From contig NZ_JAINVH010000008.1 in NCBI RefSeq assembly GCF_020400825.1, positions 205,560 to 269,559 on the forward strand: a stretch of DNA of 64,000 bases, written 5' to 3'. Position 1 is the stretch's first letter. Each line of letters opens with the position of its first letter. The stretch is from Streptomyces sp. HPF1205 (lineage in GTDB: Bacteria > Actinomycetota > Actinomycetes > Streptomycetales > Streptomycetaceae). The notes under the pieces are model-generated. The model did no database searches and had not been told where the DNA came from. It was given only the letters and a program-made list of their open reading frames with translations. A program made the translations under genes and the position numbers. Of the stretch, positions 36,966 to 45,000 are shown piece after piece.

Positions 36966-37841
36966 CTACGCCAGCCGGATGGGCCGTACGAGTACGAAGC
37001 GGACACGCGTGCCCGGCGGCGACTGGGCCGCGGCCGGCAGCGACCCCTCCGGGACCACGCCGATGACCGGATAGCCGCCGGTGGTCGGATGGTCGGCCAG
37101 GAACACCACCGGCCGTCCGTCCGGCGGCACCTGCACCGCGCCCAGCACCATGCCCTCGCTGGGCAGTTCGCCGTCCCGGGCCCGCTCCAGCGCTGGGCCG
37201 TCCGTCCGCAGCCCGATCCGGTTGGAGTCGGCGGAGACCGTGTAGGGGCTCGTCGTCAGTGTGCGCAGCGCGGCCGGGGTGAACCAGTCGTCGCGCGGTC
37301 CCGGCGCCAGGGGCAGCACCAGCTCCCGCGCGGGGCCGGGACACGCCACGGCGTCGGCCGGCCGGACCGGCCCGTGGCGGGGCCCCACCGGCAGCTCACG
37401 GCCCGGCGTGAGCGGCCCGGGGCCGAGCCCCGACAGCAGGTCCGTCGACCGGCTGCCCAGCACCTCGGGGACGGCCACGCCGCCCGCGACCGCCACATAG
37501 CTGCGCAACCCGTGCGTGGCCGCGCCCACGTCCAGCACCGCCCCCGCCGGGACCGTCACCGGCGCGCCCCAGGCCGCGGGCCGCCCGCCCACCCGTACCG
37601 CGCACGGGGCGCCCGTCACCGCGACGACCACCGGGCGGGAGGGCCGCAGCGCGCAGCCGTTCACCGTCGTCTCCAGCCCCGCCGCGCCCTCGGGGTTGCC
37701 GACCAGCCGGTTGGCCAGGCGCAGGGCCGGCGGGTCCAGGGCGCCCGAGCGCGGCACACCCAGGTGGGCGGCCCCCACCCGGCCCAGGTCCTGGACGGTC
37801 GTCAGCGCCCCCGGGCGCACCACCGTCAGCGCCGCGGTCAC
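36966..37841 (-). CDS. pxpC: 5-oxoprolinase subunit C (biotin-dependent carboxyltransferase family)
   Basis: A 291-residue protein of the KipA/PxpC family: VVRPGALTTVQDLGRVGAAHLGVPRSGALDP, then GYPVIGVV near the end. With PxpA and PxpB it forms the ATP-dependent 5-oxoprolinase that opens 5-oxo-L-proline to glutamate, removing a damage product of glutamine/glutamate. GTG 37841 overlaps the pxpB stop (GTGA at 37838-37841). It is the last gene of the operon. Confidence 0.9.
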   Translation of the reverse strand: MTAALTVVRPGALTTVQDLGRVGAAHLGVPRSGALDPPALRLANRLVGNPEGAAGLETTVNGCALRPSRPVVVAVTGAPCAVRVGGRPAAWGAPVTVPAGAVLDVGAATHGLRSYVAVAGGVAVPEVLGSRSTDLLSGLGPGPLTPGRELPVGPRHGPVRPADAVACPGPARELVLPLAPGPRDDWFTPAALRTLTTSPYTVSADSNRIGLRTDGPALERARDGELPSEGMVLGAVQVPPDGRPVVFLADHPTTGGYPVIGVVPEGSLPAAAQSPPGTRVRFVLVRPIRLA

Positions 37842-38458
37842 GCCACCACCGTGAACCGCACGTTGGTGCCGGGAGCCAGCAGAGCGGCCGGGTCGCGCGC
37901 CGGGTCCCACACGGCCGCTTCCGTCGTGCCGATGATCTGCCAGCCGCCGGGCGAGGGCCGCGGATACACCCCCGCGTACGGACCGGCCAGGGCGACGGCA
38001 CCGGCCGGCACCCTGGTGCGCGGAGTGGCCCGGCGCGGCACCCGCAACCCCTGCGGAAGACCGGTCAGATAGCCGAAGCCCGGGGCGAATCCGCAGAAGG
38101 CCACCCGGAAGGCGGTGGAGGTGACGAGGTCCGCGACCTCCGCCACGCCCACCCCCCACGCGCCGGCCACCTCTGCCAGGTCGGGACCGTCGAACCGCAC
38201 CGGCAGTTCCACCGCCGCGCCGCCCTCACGCGCCACGGGCGGCGGCCGCCACCGAGCCACCTCCGCGGCGAACGCCCGCGGATCGGCCAGCCCGCACACC
38301 AGGACGCTGCGGGCGGCCGGCACTATCTCGGTGACCTCGGCGTACCGCCCCTGCGCCCGCCACCGCAGCAGCAGCGCGTGCAGAGCCTCGGCGTACTCCC
38401 CGTCCGGCGTCTCGAGAAGCACGGAGTCGGTTCCGACCGGCAGCGGGCGCACATTCAC
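37838..38458 (-). CDS. pxpB: 5-oxoprolinase subunit B (KipI-like)
   Basis: A 206-residue protein of the allophanate hydrolase subunit 1/KipI family. GFAPGFGYLTGLPQGLRVPRRATPRTRVPAGAV is the conserved core (positions about 125-158), and the N-terminus begins VRPLPVGTDSVLLE. In B. subtilis the homologue also inhibits sporulation kinase KinA; here the operon points to 5-oxoprolinase function. Start GTG 38458 overlaps the pxpA stop by GTGA, ruling out the longer upstream frame. Confidence 0.9.
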   Translation of the reverse strand: MNVRPLPVGTDSVLLETPDGEYAEALHALLLRWRAQGRYAEVTEIVPAARSVLVCGLADPRAFAAEVARWRPPPVAREGGAAVELPVRFDGPDLAEVAGAWGVGVAEVADLVTSTAFRVAFCGFAPGFGYLTGLPQGLRVPRRATPRTRVPAGAVALAGPYAGVYPRPSPGGWQIIGTTEAAVWDPARDPAALLAPGTNVRFTVVA

Positions 38459-39216
38459 GCGAACGCCTCCACGCGCAGGCCCGCGGCCTCCAGCGACTGC
38501 CGCACCCTGACCGCCAGCCGCGCCGCGCCGGGTGTGTCGCCGTGCACGCACAGGGAGCGGGCCTCGACAACCACCGACTCGCCGGTCAGCGCGGCGACCC
38601 TGCCGTCACGGGCGATCGCGACCGACCGCGCCACCACCGCGTCCCCCTCCTCGATCACCGCGCCCGGCTCGGCGCGCGGTACCAGCATGCCCTCCGGGGT
38701 GTACGCGCGGTCGGCGAACGCCTCCGTCACCGCGGGCAGCCCCGCCTCGCCCGCCGCCGCCAGCAGGCGCGAGCCCGGCAGCCCGAGCACCGGCAGGCCG
38801 CCCGCCAGCCGCACCCCCTCCACCACCGCCGCGGCCTGCCCGGCGTCCCGCACCGTCCTGTTGTACAGCGCGCCGTGCGGCTTCACGTACGCCACCACGC
38901 CGCCCGCCGCGCGGGCGAACACCTCCAACGCGCCGATCTGGTAGGCGACCTCGGCCGCCAGCTCGTCCGCCGGCACGTCCATCGCCCGGCGCCCGAACCC
39001 GGCCAGGTCCCGGTACGAGACCTGCGCGCCGATCCGCACCCCCCGCTCGGCGGCCAGTTCGCACACCCGGCGCATCGTCGCGGGATCGCCCGCGTGGAAG
39101 CCGCAGGCGACGTTGGCGCTCGTCACCACCGCGAGCAGCGCCTCGTCGTCGGTGAGCCGCCAACGGCCGAACCCCTCGCCCAGGTCCGCGTTGAGATCGA
39201 TGACCGCGTCCGCCAT
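38455..39216 (-). CDS. pxpA: 5-oxoprolinase subunit A (LamB/YcsF family)
   Basis: A 253-residue protein with the LamB/YcsF signature: DLNADLGEGFGRW at the N-terminus, SANVACGFHAGDP (about 33-45), VKPHGALYN and EAFADRAYTPEGMLVPR. It is the first gene of pxpABC, whose three reading frames overlap by 4 nt at each junction (GTGA), implying tight translational coupling and fixed stoichiometry. ATG 39216 is the start of homology. It is divergent from the SMC-type operon. Confidence 0.92.
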   Translation of the reverse strand: MADAVIDLNADLGEGFGRWRLTDDEALLAVVTSANVACGFHAGDPATMRRVCELAAERGVRIGAQVSYRDLAGFGRRAMDVPADELAAEVAYQIGALEVFARAAGGVVAYVKPHGALYNRTVRDAGQAAAVVEGVRLAGGLPVLGLPGSRLLAAAGEAGLPAVTEAFADRAYTPEGMLVPRAEPGAVIEEGDAVVARSVAIARDGRVAALTGESVVVEARSLCVHGDTPGAARLAVRVRQSLEAAGLRVEAFA

Positions 39217-39333
39217 GTGCCCCGCCCGCCTTGTCGTCCGTCCCGGCACTCGCCCAGATCATGGCATCCGCCGGCGGCACCCGGCCCGCCCGCGGTGGTC
39301 CGCGCCGTTTCGGCCGATGTCGGTGGCACCGCA

Positions 39334-39339
39334 TAATGT
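39334..39339 (+). promoter_or_regulatory. -10 hexamer of the SMC-type operon (leaderless)
   Basis: TAATGT lies 7 nt before the GTG at 39347, with no RBS. It is the probable promoter of the three-gene operon 39347-46750. No clear -35 is seen. Confidence 0.5.
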
Positions 39340-39346
39340 GTGGGGC

Positions 39347-40837
39347 GTGACCACGACCGTCCCGTACACGCTGCCGGACGCCGCGCGCCCGGCACCGGGC
39401 CCGGCGGCCGACGAGGGCCTGGCCCGCAGGCTCAAGGCGCTGGCCTGCACCGCGCCGCTGCACGACCTCGACGCGCGCAAGGCCAACCTCGCCGGCGAGT
39501 ACTCGGTCTACGCGATGGCCGAGATCGCGCTGGCCGCCATCGACCTGGTCACCCTCAACATGGACTTCGACACCGGCGCGGACCACGACCAGATAGTGAC
39601 CCGCCTGCTGCCGCGCGTCGCCGCCCAGGCGCCCTCCAGGACACCCGCGGAGCACGAGCGGGTGGCCCGCTGGGTGCTGGAGAACCTCGTCAACGTCGGC
39701 AGCGCCGACCGCGGATTCCGCGCCGTGTACGGCACGTTCGGCCCCGACGGCGAGTACGTCCGCCGGGACTACGACTTCAAGCTGATCGAGGAGGTGCCGG
39801 GCCCCGGCGGCGGGGTGTACCTGCGCACCACCGACGAGGCGGTCAACGTCCTGGTCGGCGCGCTCGACACCGACGTCACCAGCGCTCAGATCGCGGCCGA
39901 GGTCAAGCTGGAGGTCCTGATCAGCCGGGGCCGGCTCGCCGACGCCCAACTCGCCGCGGAGCAGGCCCGCTACCGCACGGTCCAGTACGCCGAGACGCTG
40001 CGCCGCACCCTGGAGGCGACCCGGCGCAACGTACGGGCGGTGGACTGGCTGCGCCGGGTGCCCGACCTGATCGCCGAGGCACTCGACCACGTGGCCGACC
40101 GCTACCGGCACGAGAACGCGATCCTGACCAACATCCGCAAGGCGCGCGACGAAGCGGAGGAGCCCGAGCACAAGCGGCGTGCGGCGGAACTCGTGGACAT
40201 CGTCAAGGACTGCATCCGGCGGCACACGCAGTTGCAGTCCAGGCTGCTGGAGGCCGGGCCGCTGTTCCGGGCCGAACAGGACCGGCAGGCGTTCGCCGCG
40301 CCCCCCGCCCGGGCGGGACTCGACCTGTACGGCCAACTCCTCGCGCCGCTGCTGCCGCTGCCGCTCGAACAGGCCTCCCGTGTCACCGACGCCTACTTCG
40401 CCTCGGGCGCCGGACTGCGCACCCCCGCGGCCGTCCGCGTCGCCGACCTGGTCGAGCTGCTGCTGACCCCGCCGGTCGAACGCGAGCACCTGGGCGCCGA
40501 GATGCCCGAGCCCGACCTCGTCGCCACTCCCGACGACTCCCGTTTCTCCGAGGAGCAACTGGAGGCCGCGCTCTCCTTGCTCGACCTCCCGCCCGACGCC
40601 CCGCGCCGCCTGTCCGGCCTGCTGGCCGAGGCCCGCCGCCTCGACCCCGACCTGCCCTACCTGGTGGCGCTCCTGTCCGTCCACGCCGCCTCCCCGCCGG
40701 TGGGCACCGCCCACCGCCAGGGCGAACCGCACCTGCTGTTCGCCGTCGACGACGGCACGGAACTGGACGACCCGGAATTCGGCGGGGCGGACCTGATCGT
40801 GGGCACGGCCCGGCTCCGGCAAGGGGCGGAGCAGTGA
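39347..40837 (+). CDS. Kleisin-like subunit (MukF/MksF/JetA-like) of an SMC-type complex
   Basis: A 496-residue all-helical protein. About residues 155-175 (YLRTTDEAVNVLVGALD) look like a winged-helix tail. Residues 180-330 are long amphipathic helices (VTSAQIAAEVKLEVLISRG, then RTLEATRRNVRAVDWLRRV) resembling the four-helix bundle that follows the winged helix in MukF/MksF/JetA. The C-terminal part carries a second likely winged helix (LEQASRVTDAYFASGAGLRTP). I do not recognise a named domain, so the assignment rests on layout and on the downstream genes. GTG 39347 follows a leaderless-type -10. Confidence 0.6.
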   Translation: MTTTVPYTLPDAARPAPGPAADEGLARRLKALACTAPLHDLDARKANLAGEYSVYAMAEIALAAIDLVTLNMDFDTGADHDQIVTRLLPRVAAQAPSRTPAEHERVARWVLENLVNVGSADRGFRAVYGTFGPDGEYVRRDYDFKLIEEVPGPGGGVYLRTTDEAVNVLVGALDTDVTSAQIAAEVKLEVLISRGRLADAQLAAEQARYRTVQYAETLRRTLEATRRNVRAVDWLRRVPDLIAEALDHVADRYRHENAILTNIRKARDEAEEPEHKRRAAELVDIVKDCIRRHTQLQSRLLEAGPLFRAEQDRQAFAAPPARAGLDLYGQLLAPLLPLPLEQASRVTDAYFASGAGLRTPAAVRVADLVELLLTPPVEREHLGAEMPEPDLVATPDDSRFSEEQLEAALSLLDLPPDAPRRLSGLLAEARRLDPDLPYLVALLSVHAASPPVGTAHRQGEPHLLFAVDDGTELDDPEFGGADLIVGTARLRQGAEQ

Positions 40838-40883
40838 CCGGCGGCGGCCTGCGGCCCGACGCAGCGAGTGAGGAAGAGCGCAC

Positions 40884-41774
40884 GTGACCGACGTACGTGA
40901 AGACGCGGGCGCCGCGCCCGGCGGCAGGGACGGCGGGTCCCCGGTGACCGCGGCCGACGTGGCGGACGCCGCACGGCTGGTCGGGTTCGGGCTGCAGCCC
41001 AAGCTGCTGCCGGCCCGCGACGCGGAGTACGCCGAACTCATCCGGCGCCACCGGGAGGACCCCGCCTTCGCCCGGCTCGCCGACGCGGTGGCCGCCGGCC
41101 TGGGCGTCGTCGTCCTGGAGGTCTCGCCGCGCGCGGGCATGGCCCTGGCGGCGGCCGAGGACTCGGTGTTCGCGGTGCGGATGGGGGACTACGCCCGGCG
41201 CGCCGCCTCCGACACCGGCGACCGGTTCCTGCACGGCCTGGCGCACCTCGCCGTGGCCGCCCTGGCGTTCCCGCGCCCCGAGGACCTGGCCGACGACGGC
41301 TACATCGGGCGGATCACCGTGCACGGGGTGGACGCGTTCGTCCGCCAGGCGTGCCGCCGCCTGGAGGAGCGGGCCGAGGAGGCGGGGGAGAACCACGACC
41401 CGGCCAGCGACACGCCCGGCCTGGAGGCCGCCTGGCGGGTCTACGCCAGACGCAGCGCCACAGGGGCGACGAAGGACGCCCGCCGGCTGGCCAGTTCGAC
41501 CACCGGCATCATCGGCAAGGCGGTGGCCTTCCTGGTGGACTCCGGCTTCCTGCAGCGCACCGGCGACGAATCCGGCGGCACCTACCGCACCACGGCCCGC
41601 TTCCAGTTGCAGGTCCGCGACCTCGCGGGCACCGCCGCCATGGGCGAACTGCTCGACCTCGGCATCGTGCCCACCAGCGACGGCACCGCCACCCTCGTCC
41701 CGGCGGCCGACGGCCAAGGCGCGGACGACGAACTCGTCGCGGACGCCGGCCTGCCGTTCCACAGCCGCCCGTGA
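40884..41774 (+). CDS. Winged-helix (MukE/MksE/JetB-like) subunit of an SMC-type complex
   Basis: A 296-residue protein. The middle (DARRLASSTTGIIGKAVAFLVDSGFLQRTG, about residues 195-225), followed by TYRTTARFQLQVRDLAG, is a winged-helix-like unit, as in KITE subunits (MukE, MksE, JetB/DUF4194). The position between the kleisin-like and SMC-like genes supports the role. GTG 40884 lies 46 nt after the previous stop, behind GAGGAAG. The stop codon falls inside an 18-bp tandem repeat (41761-41846), and the frame stays open beyond it into the next gene. Confidence 0.6.
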   Translation: MTDVREDAGAAPGGRDGGSPVTAADVADAARLVGFGLQPKLLPARDAEYAELIRRHREDPAFARLADAVAAGLGVVVLEVSPRAGMALAAAEDSVFAVRMGDYARRAASDTGDRFLHGLAHLAVAALAFPRPEDLADDGYIGRITVHGVDAFVRQACRRLEERAEEAGENHDPASDTPGLEAAWRVYARRSATGATKDARRLASSTTGIIGKAVAFLVDSGFLQRTGDESGGTYRTTARFQLQVRDLAGTAAMGELLDLGIVPTSDGTATLVPAADGQGADDELVADAGLPFHSRP

Positions 41775-41846
41775 GACCGCAGCCGCCTGTGGGACGACAG
41801 CCGCCCGTGGGACGACAGCCGCCTGTGGGACCGCAGCCGCCGTGAG
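41761..41846 (+). repeat. 18-bp minisatellite spanning a stop codon
   Basis: Four full 18-bp units (41761-41778, 41779-41796, 41797-41814, 41815-41832) and a partial fifth, of form RCAGCCGCCYGTGRGACS. In the reading frame of the upstream gene each unit encodes S-R-P/L-W-D-D/R. The first unit has GTGA where the others have GTGG, and that change makes the stop codon. The following 165 bp, to the ATG at 42011, hold no other feature. Confidence 0.85.
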
Positions 41847-42010
41847 GCCGTCCGCGCTCCCTTGGTGCCGCCCCCGGGCGAACTCCGCCCCCTGAGCCCC
41901 GCGCCCCGGGCGGCCGCCCGGGGCCCCGGCGGCCGCGCTCCCCGACTCCGCTCCCTGCCCCTGACCCCGACCCGGATCCCCGTCCCCCGACCGACCCACG
42001 AGAGCCCCGC

Positions 42011-45000
42011 ATGTACGAGCTGTCCCGCCTCCGCCTCTACTCCATCGGGCCGGCCGGCGCGCGCTACGCCGACACCGTGCTCGACCTGCGCGGCGTCGGC
42101 GATCCCGTACCGCACCCGGCGCCCGCGCAGGGCGACTTCTTCGCCGACGAGCCCGCCGGGCCGCCGCGGCGACCCGCGCCCGCCGGCGTGCTCTTCCTGG
42201 AGAACGGCGGCGGCAAGTCGGTGCTGCTCAAGCTCATCTTCTCGGTGATGCTCCCGGGCCACCGCAACACCCTCGGCGGCGCCAGCTCCGGGGTGCTGCG
42301 CAAGTTCCTGCTCGCCGACGACTGCGGGCACGTGGCCCTGGAGTGGCAGCACACGCTCACCGGGGAACTCGTGGTCGTCGGCAAGGTCAGCGAGTGGCGG
42401 GGACGCCAGGTCTCCTCCGACCCGCGCAAGTTCGCGGAGGCGTGGTACTCCTTCCGGCCCGGTCCGGGGCTGAGCCTGGACTCGCTGCCGGTCGCCGAGT
42501 CGACCGCGGTGCGCCCGCCCGCCGAGGGCACCTCCGGCGCCCGGGGGCGGCGCCGCACCATGAAGGGCTTCAAGGACGCCCTCATGGAGGCGGGCAAGGC
42601 CTACCCCCACCTCGACGTGGTCTGGGAGGAGATCCACGACCGCTGGAACGAGCACCTGGGCGACCTCGGTCTTGACCCGGAACTCTTCCGCTACCAGCGG
42701 GAGATGAACGCCGACGAGGGCGAGGCGGCCGGACTGTTCGCGGTCAAGAAGGACTCCGACTTCACCGACCTGCTGCTGCGCGCGGTCACCGACACCCGCG
42801 ACACCGACGGTCTCGCCGACCTGGTGCACGGCTTCGCGGGCAAGCTCGGCCGCCGCGCCGAACTCACCGCGGAACGCGACTTCACCGCCGGATCGCTCGA
42901 CCTGCTGCACAAGATCACCGACGCGGCCGCCGCCCGGGACCGGGCCCGAGCGATCCACACCCAGTCCGAGCGCCGCGCCCGCGCGCTGGCCCGGCGGCTG
43001 TCCGCGCGGGCCCTGCAGGAACGGGGCCGTACCACCGAACTCGCCCAGCACATGGCGGCGGCCGCGCACCGCGTCACCGACGCCGAGCGGGCCCGGGCGG
43101 ACAGCGCCCTGATCGCGGCCGAACTCGCCTACCGGCACGCCTCGCTGGCCCTGGCCGCCGCCGAGAAGGGCGCCGGCTCGCTGCGCCGCGAACTGACCGA
43201 CGCCCGTACCCTTCACGCCGCCTGGCAGGCCGCCGAGACCGTACTGCGCCACCGCGCCGCCGGGGACCGCCTCGAACGCGTCACGGCCGCCATCCGCGAG
43301 GCGGAGCGCGACGCCGCTCCCGCCCTGGCCGCCCGCACCCGCGCCGCCGCCGATCTCGTACGGGCCCTGCAGGCGGCCGCGGCCCGCGCGGAGGAGCAGG
43401 CCGACGCCGAGGAGGAGCGGTCCGCGCGGCTGCAGGAGCTGTCCGAGGCCGCGCACCGCGACGCCACCGCCGCCGCCACCGACGCCGAACGCGCCCGCAG
43501 CGAGAGCGGCCACCTCGGCCAGCGGCTCGCCGAGGTCGAGCAGGAGACCGCCGACGCGGTACGCGCCGGGTGGCTCGACGACTCGGCGCCCGACGCCGAC
43601 CCGGCGCGCGCGGCCCTGGCCGCCTCCGACGCCGAGAAGGCCGCCGAGGCACAGGCCCGCACCGCGGCCGAGGCCGCGGCGGCCGCCGCCGCCCGCGCCC
43701 GCGAGGCCGCCGCCGCCGACTCCCGCGCCGAACTCGCCGCCGCCCGCGCCGCCGACGCCCTCGCCACCGCGCAGGCCGCCCACACCGCCGCCTGCGCCGC
43801 GGCCGGCGCCCTCGTCACCGAGCCCCGCGTCGCCGCCCTGCTGAGCCTGCCGGCGCCCGGCGAGCAGCCCGCCGCCACGGTTCCGGCCGCCCGCGCGGGC
43901 GACGGCTCGCGCCGGCCGCAGGACGCCCGTACGGCCGCCACCACCGCGGCCGGCCGGGCCGCCGCGCGGCCGACCGACGGCGGCCCCCCGACCCCGGCCG
44001 AACTGGACGCCTTCGCGGAACCGCTGCGCGACCTGCTGGACGACTCGGTCGCCGCCGCCGAACGGCAGTTGTTCGAGCTGCGGACCGCCGCCGCCGACGA
44101 CGCGCGGATCCTGGCGGCGCTCGGTGACGGGGGCCTGCTGCCGCCGGGACCCGACGTCCTTGCGACCGTGGAGTACCTGGGCGAGCACGGCATCCCCGCG
44201 CTGCCGGGCTGGCGCTACCTGGCGCAGGCCGTGGACCCCGCCGACCACGCCGGAGTCCTCGCGGCGCGCCCCGAGCTGGTGGACGGGGTGGTGGTCACCG
44301 ACCCGGGCTCGTACGCGCGGGCCAGGCAGGTGCTGGCGCAGGCCGCCCTGCTGCCGCGCTCCGCCGTCGCCGTCGGGACGGCGGCCGCCCTGCTCGCCCC
44401 GCCGCCGGCCGGCGGCGCCGCGCCGGACGTCTTCCTCGTCCCGCCGAACCCCGCCATGCACGACGAAGGCGCGGCCGACGGCGAACGGCACGCGCTGCGG
44501 GCGCGGGCCGGCGCGCGCGAGGAGGAGATCAGGGCGCTGGCCGGGCGGCTGGCCCACGACAGGACCCTCGCGGCCCGGCTCGCCTCCTGGCGGGCGAGCT
44601 GCCCCAGCGGGAGGCTCGGCGAGCTGGCGGCCGAGGTGGAGGCGGCCGGGCAGGCGGCCGAGCGGGCCCGAGAGGCGCTGGCCGCGGCGCGCGAGGAGCG
44701 TGCCGAGGCGGAGGCGGCGGCGGCCGAGGCGGCCGCCGAGAGCGACACCCGGCGGGCGGCGGCAGAGCAGGCCCGCCGCCGCGCCGACGCCCTGGCGGGC
44801 CTGGCCCACCGGCTGCGCGAACGTGCCAACTGGCAGCGCCGGGCCCGGGAGCTGGCGGCCGACGCGGCGCAGGCGCAGGCACGCGCCGAGACCTGCCTCG
44901 CCCGCGCCCGCGCCGCCGACGAGGACCGCCGCGCCGCCCAGCGCGCCTCCGACGACGCCCGCCGCACCGCCCGCGTGCTGCGCGCGGAGCGCTCGGAGAT

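Noticed and set aside
36802..37074. ORF beginning MRVVIVTGAS, resembling an SDR or NAD-binding start
   Set aside because: The resemblance stops after about 12 residues and most of the frame is antisense to pxpC; no RBS.
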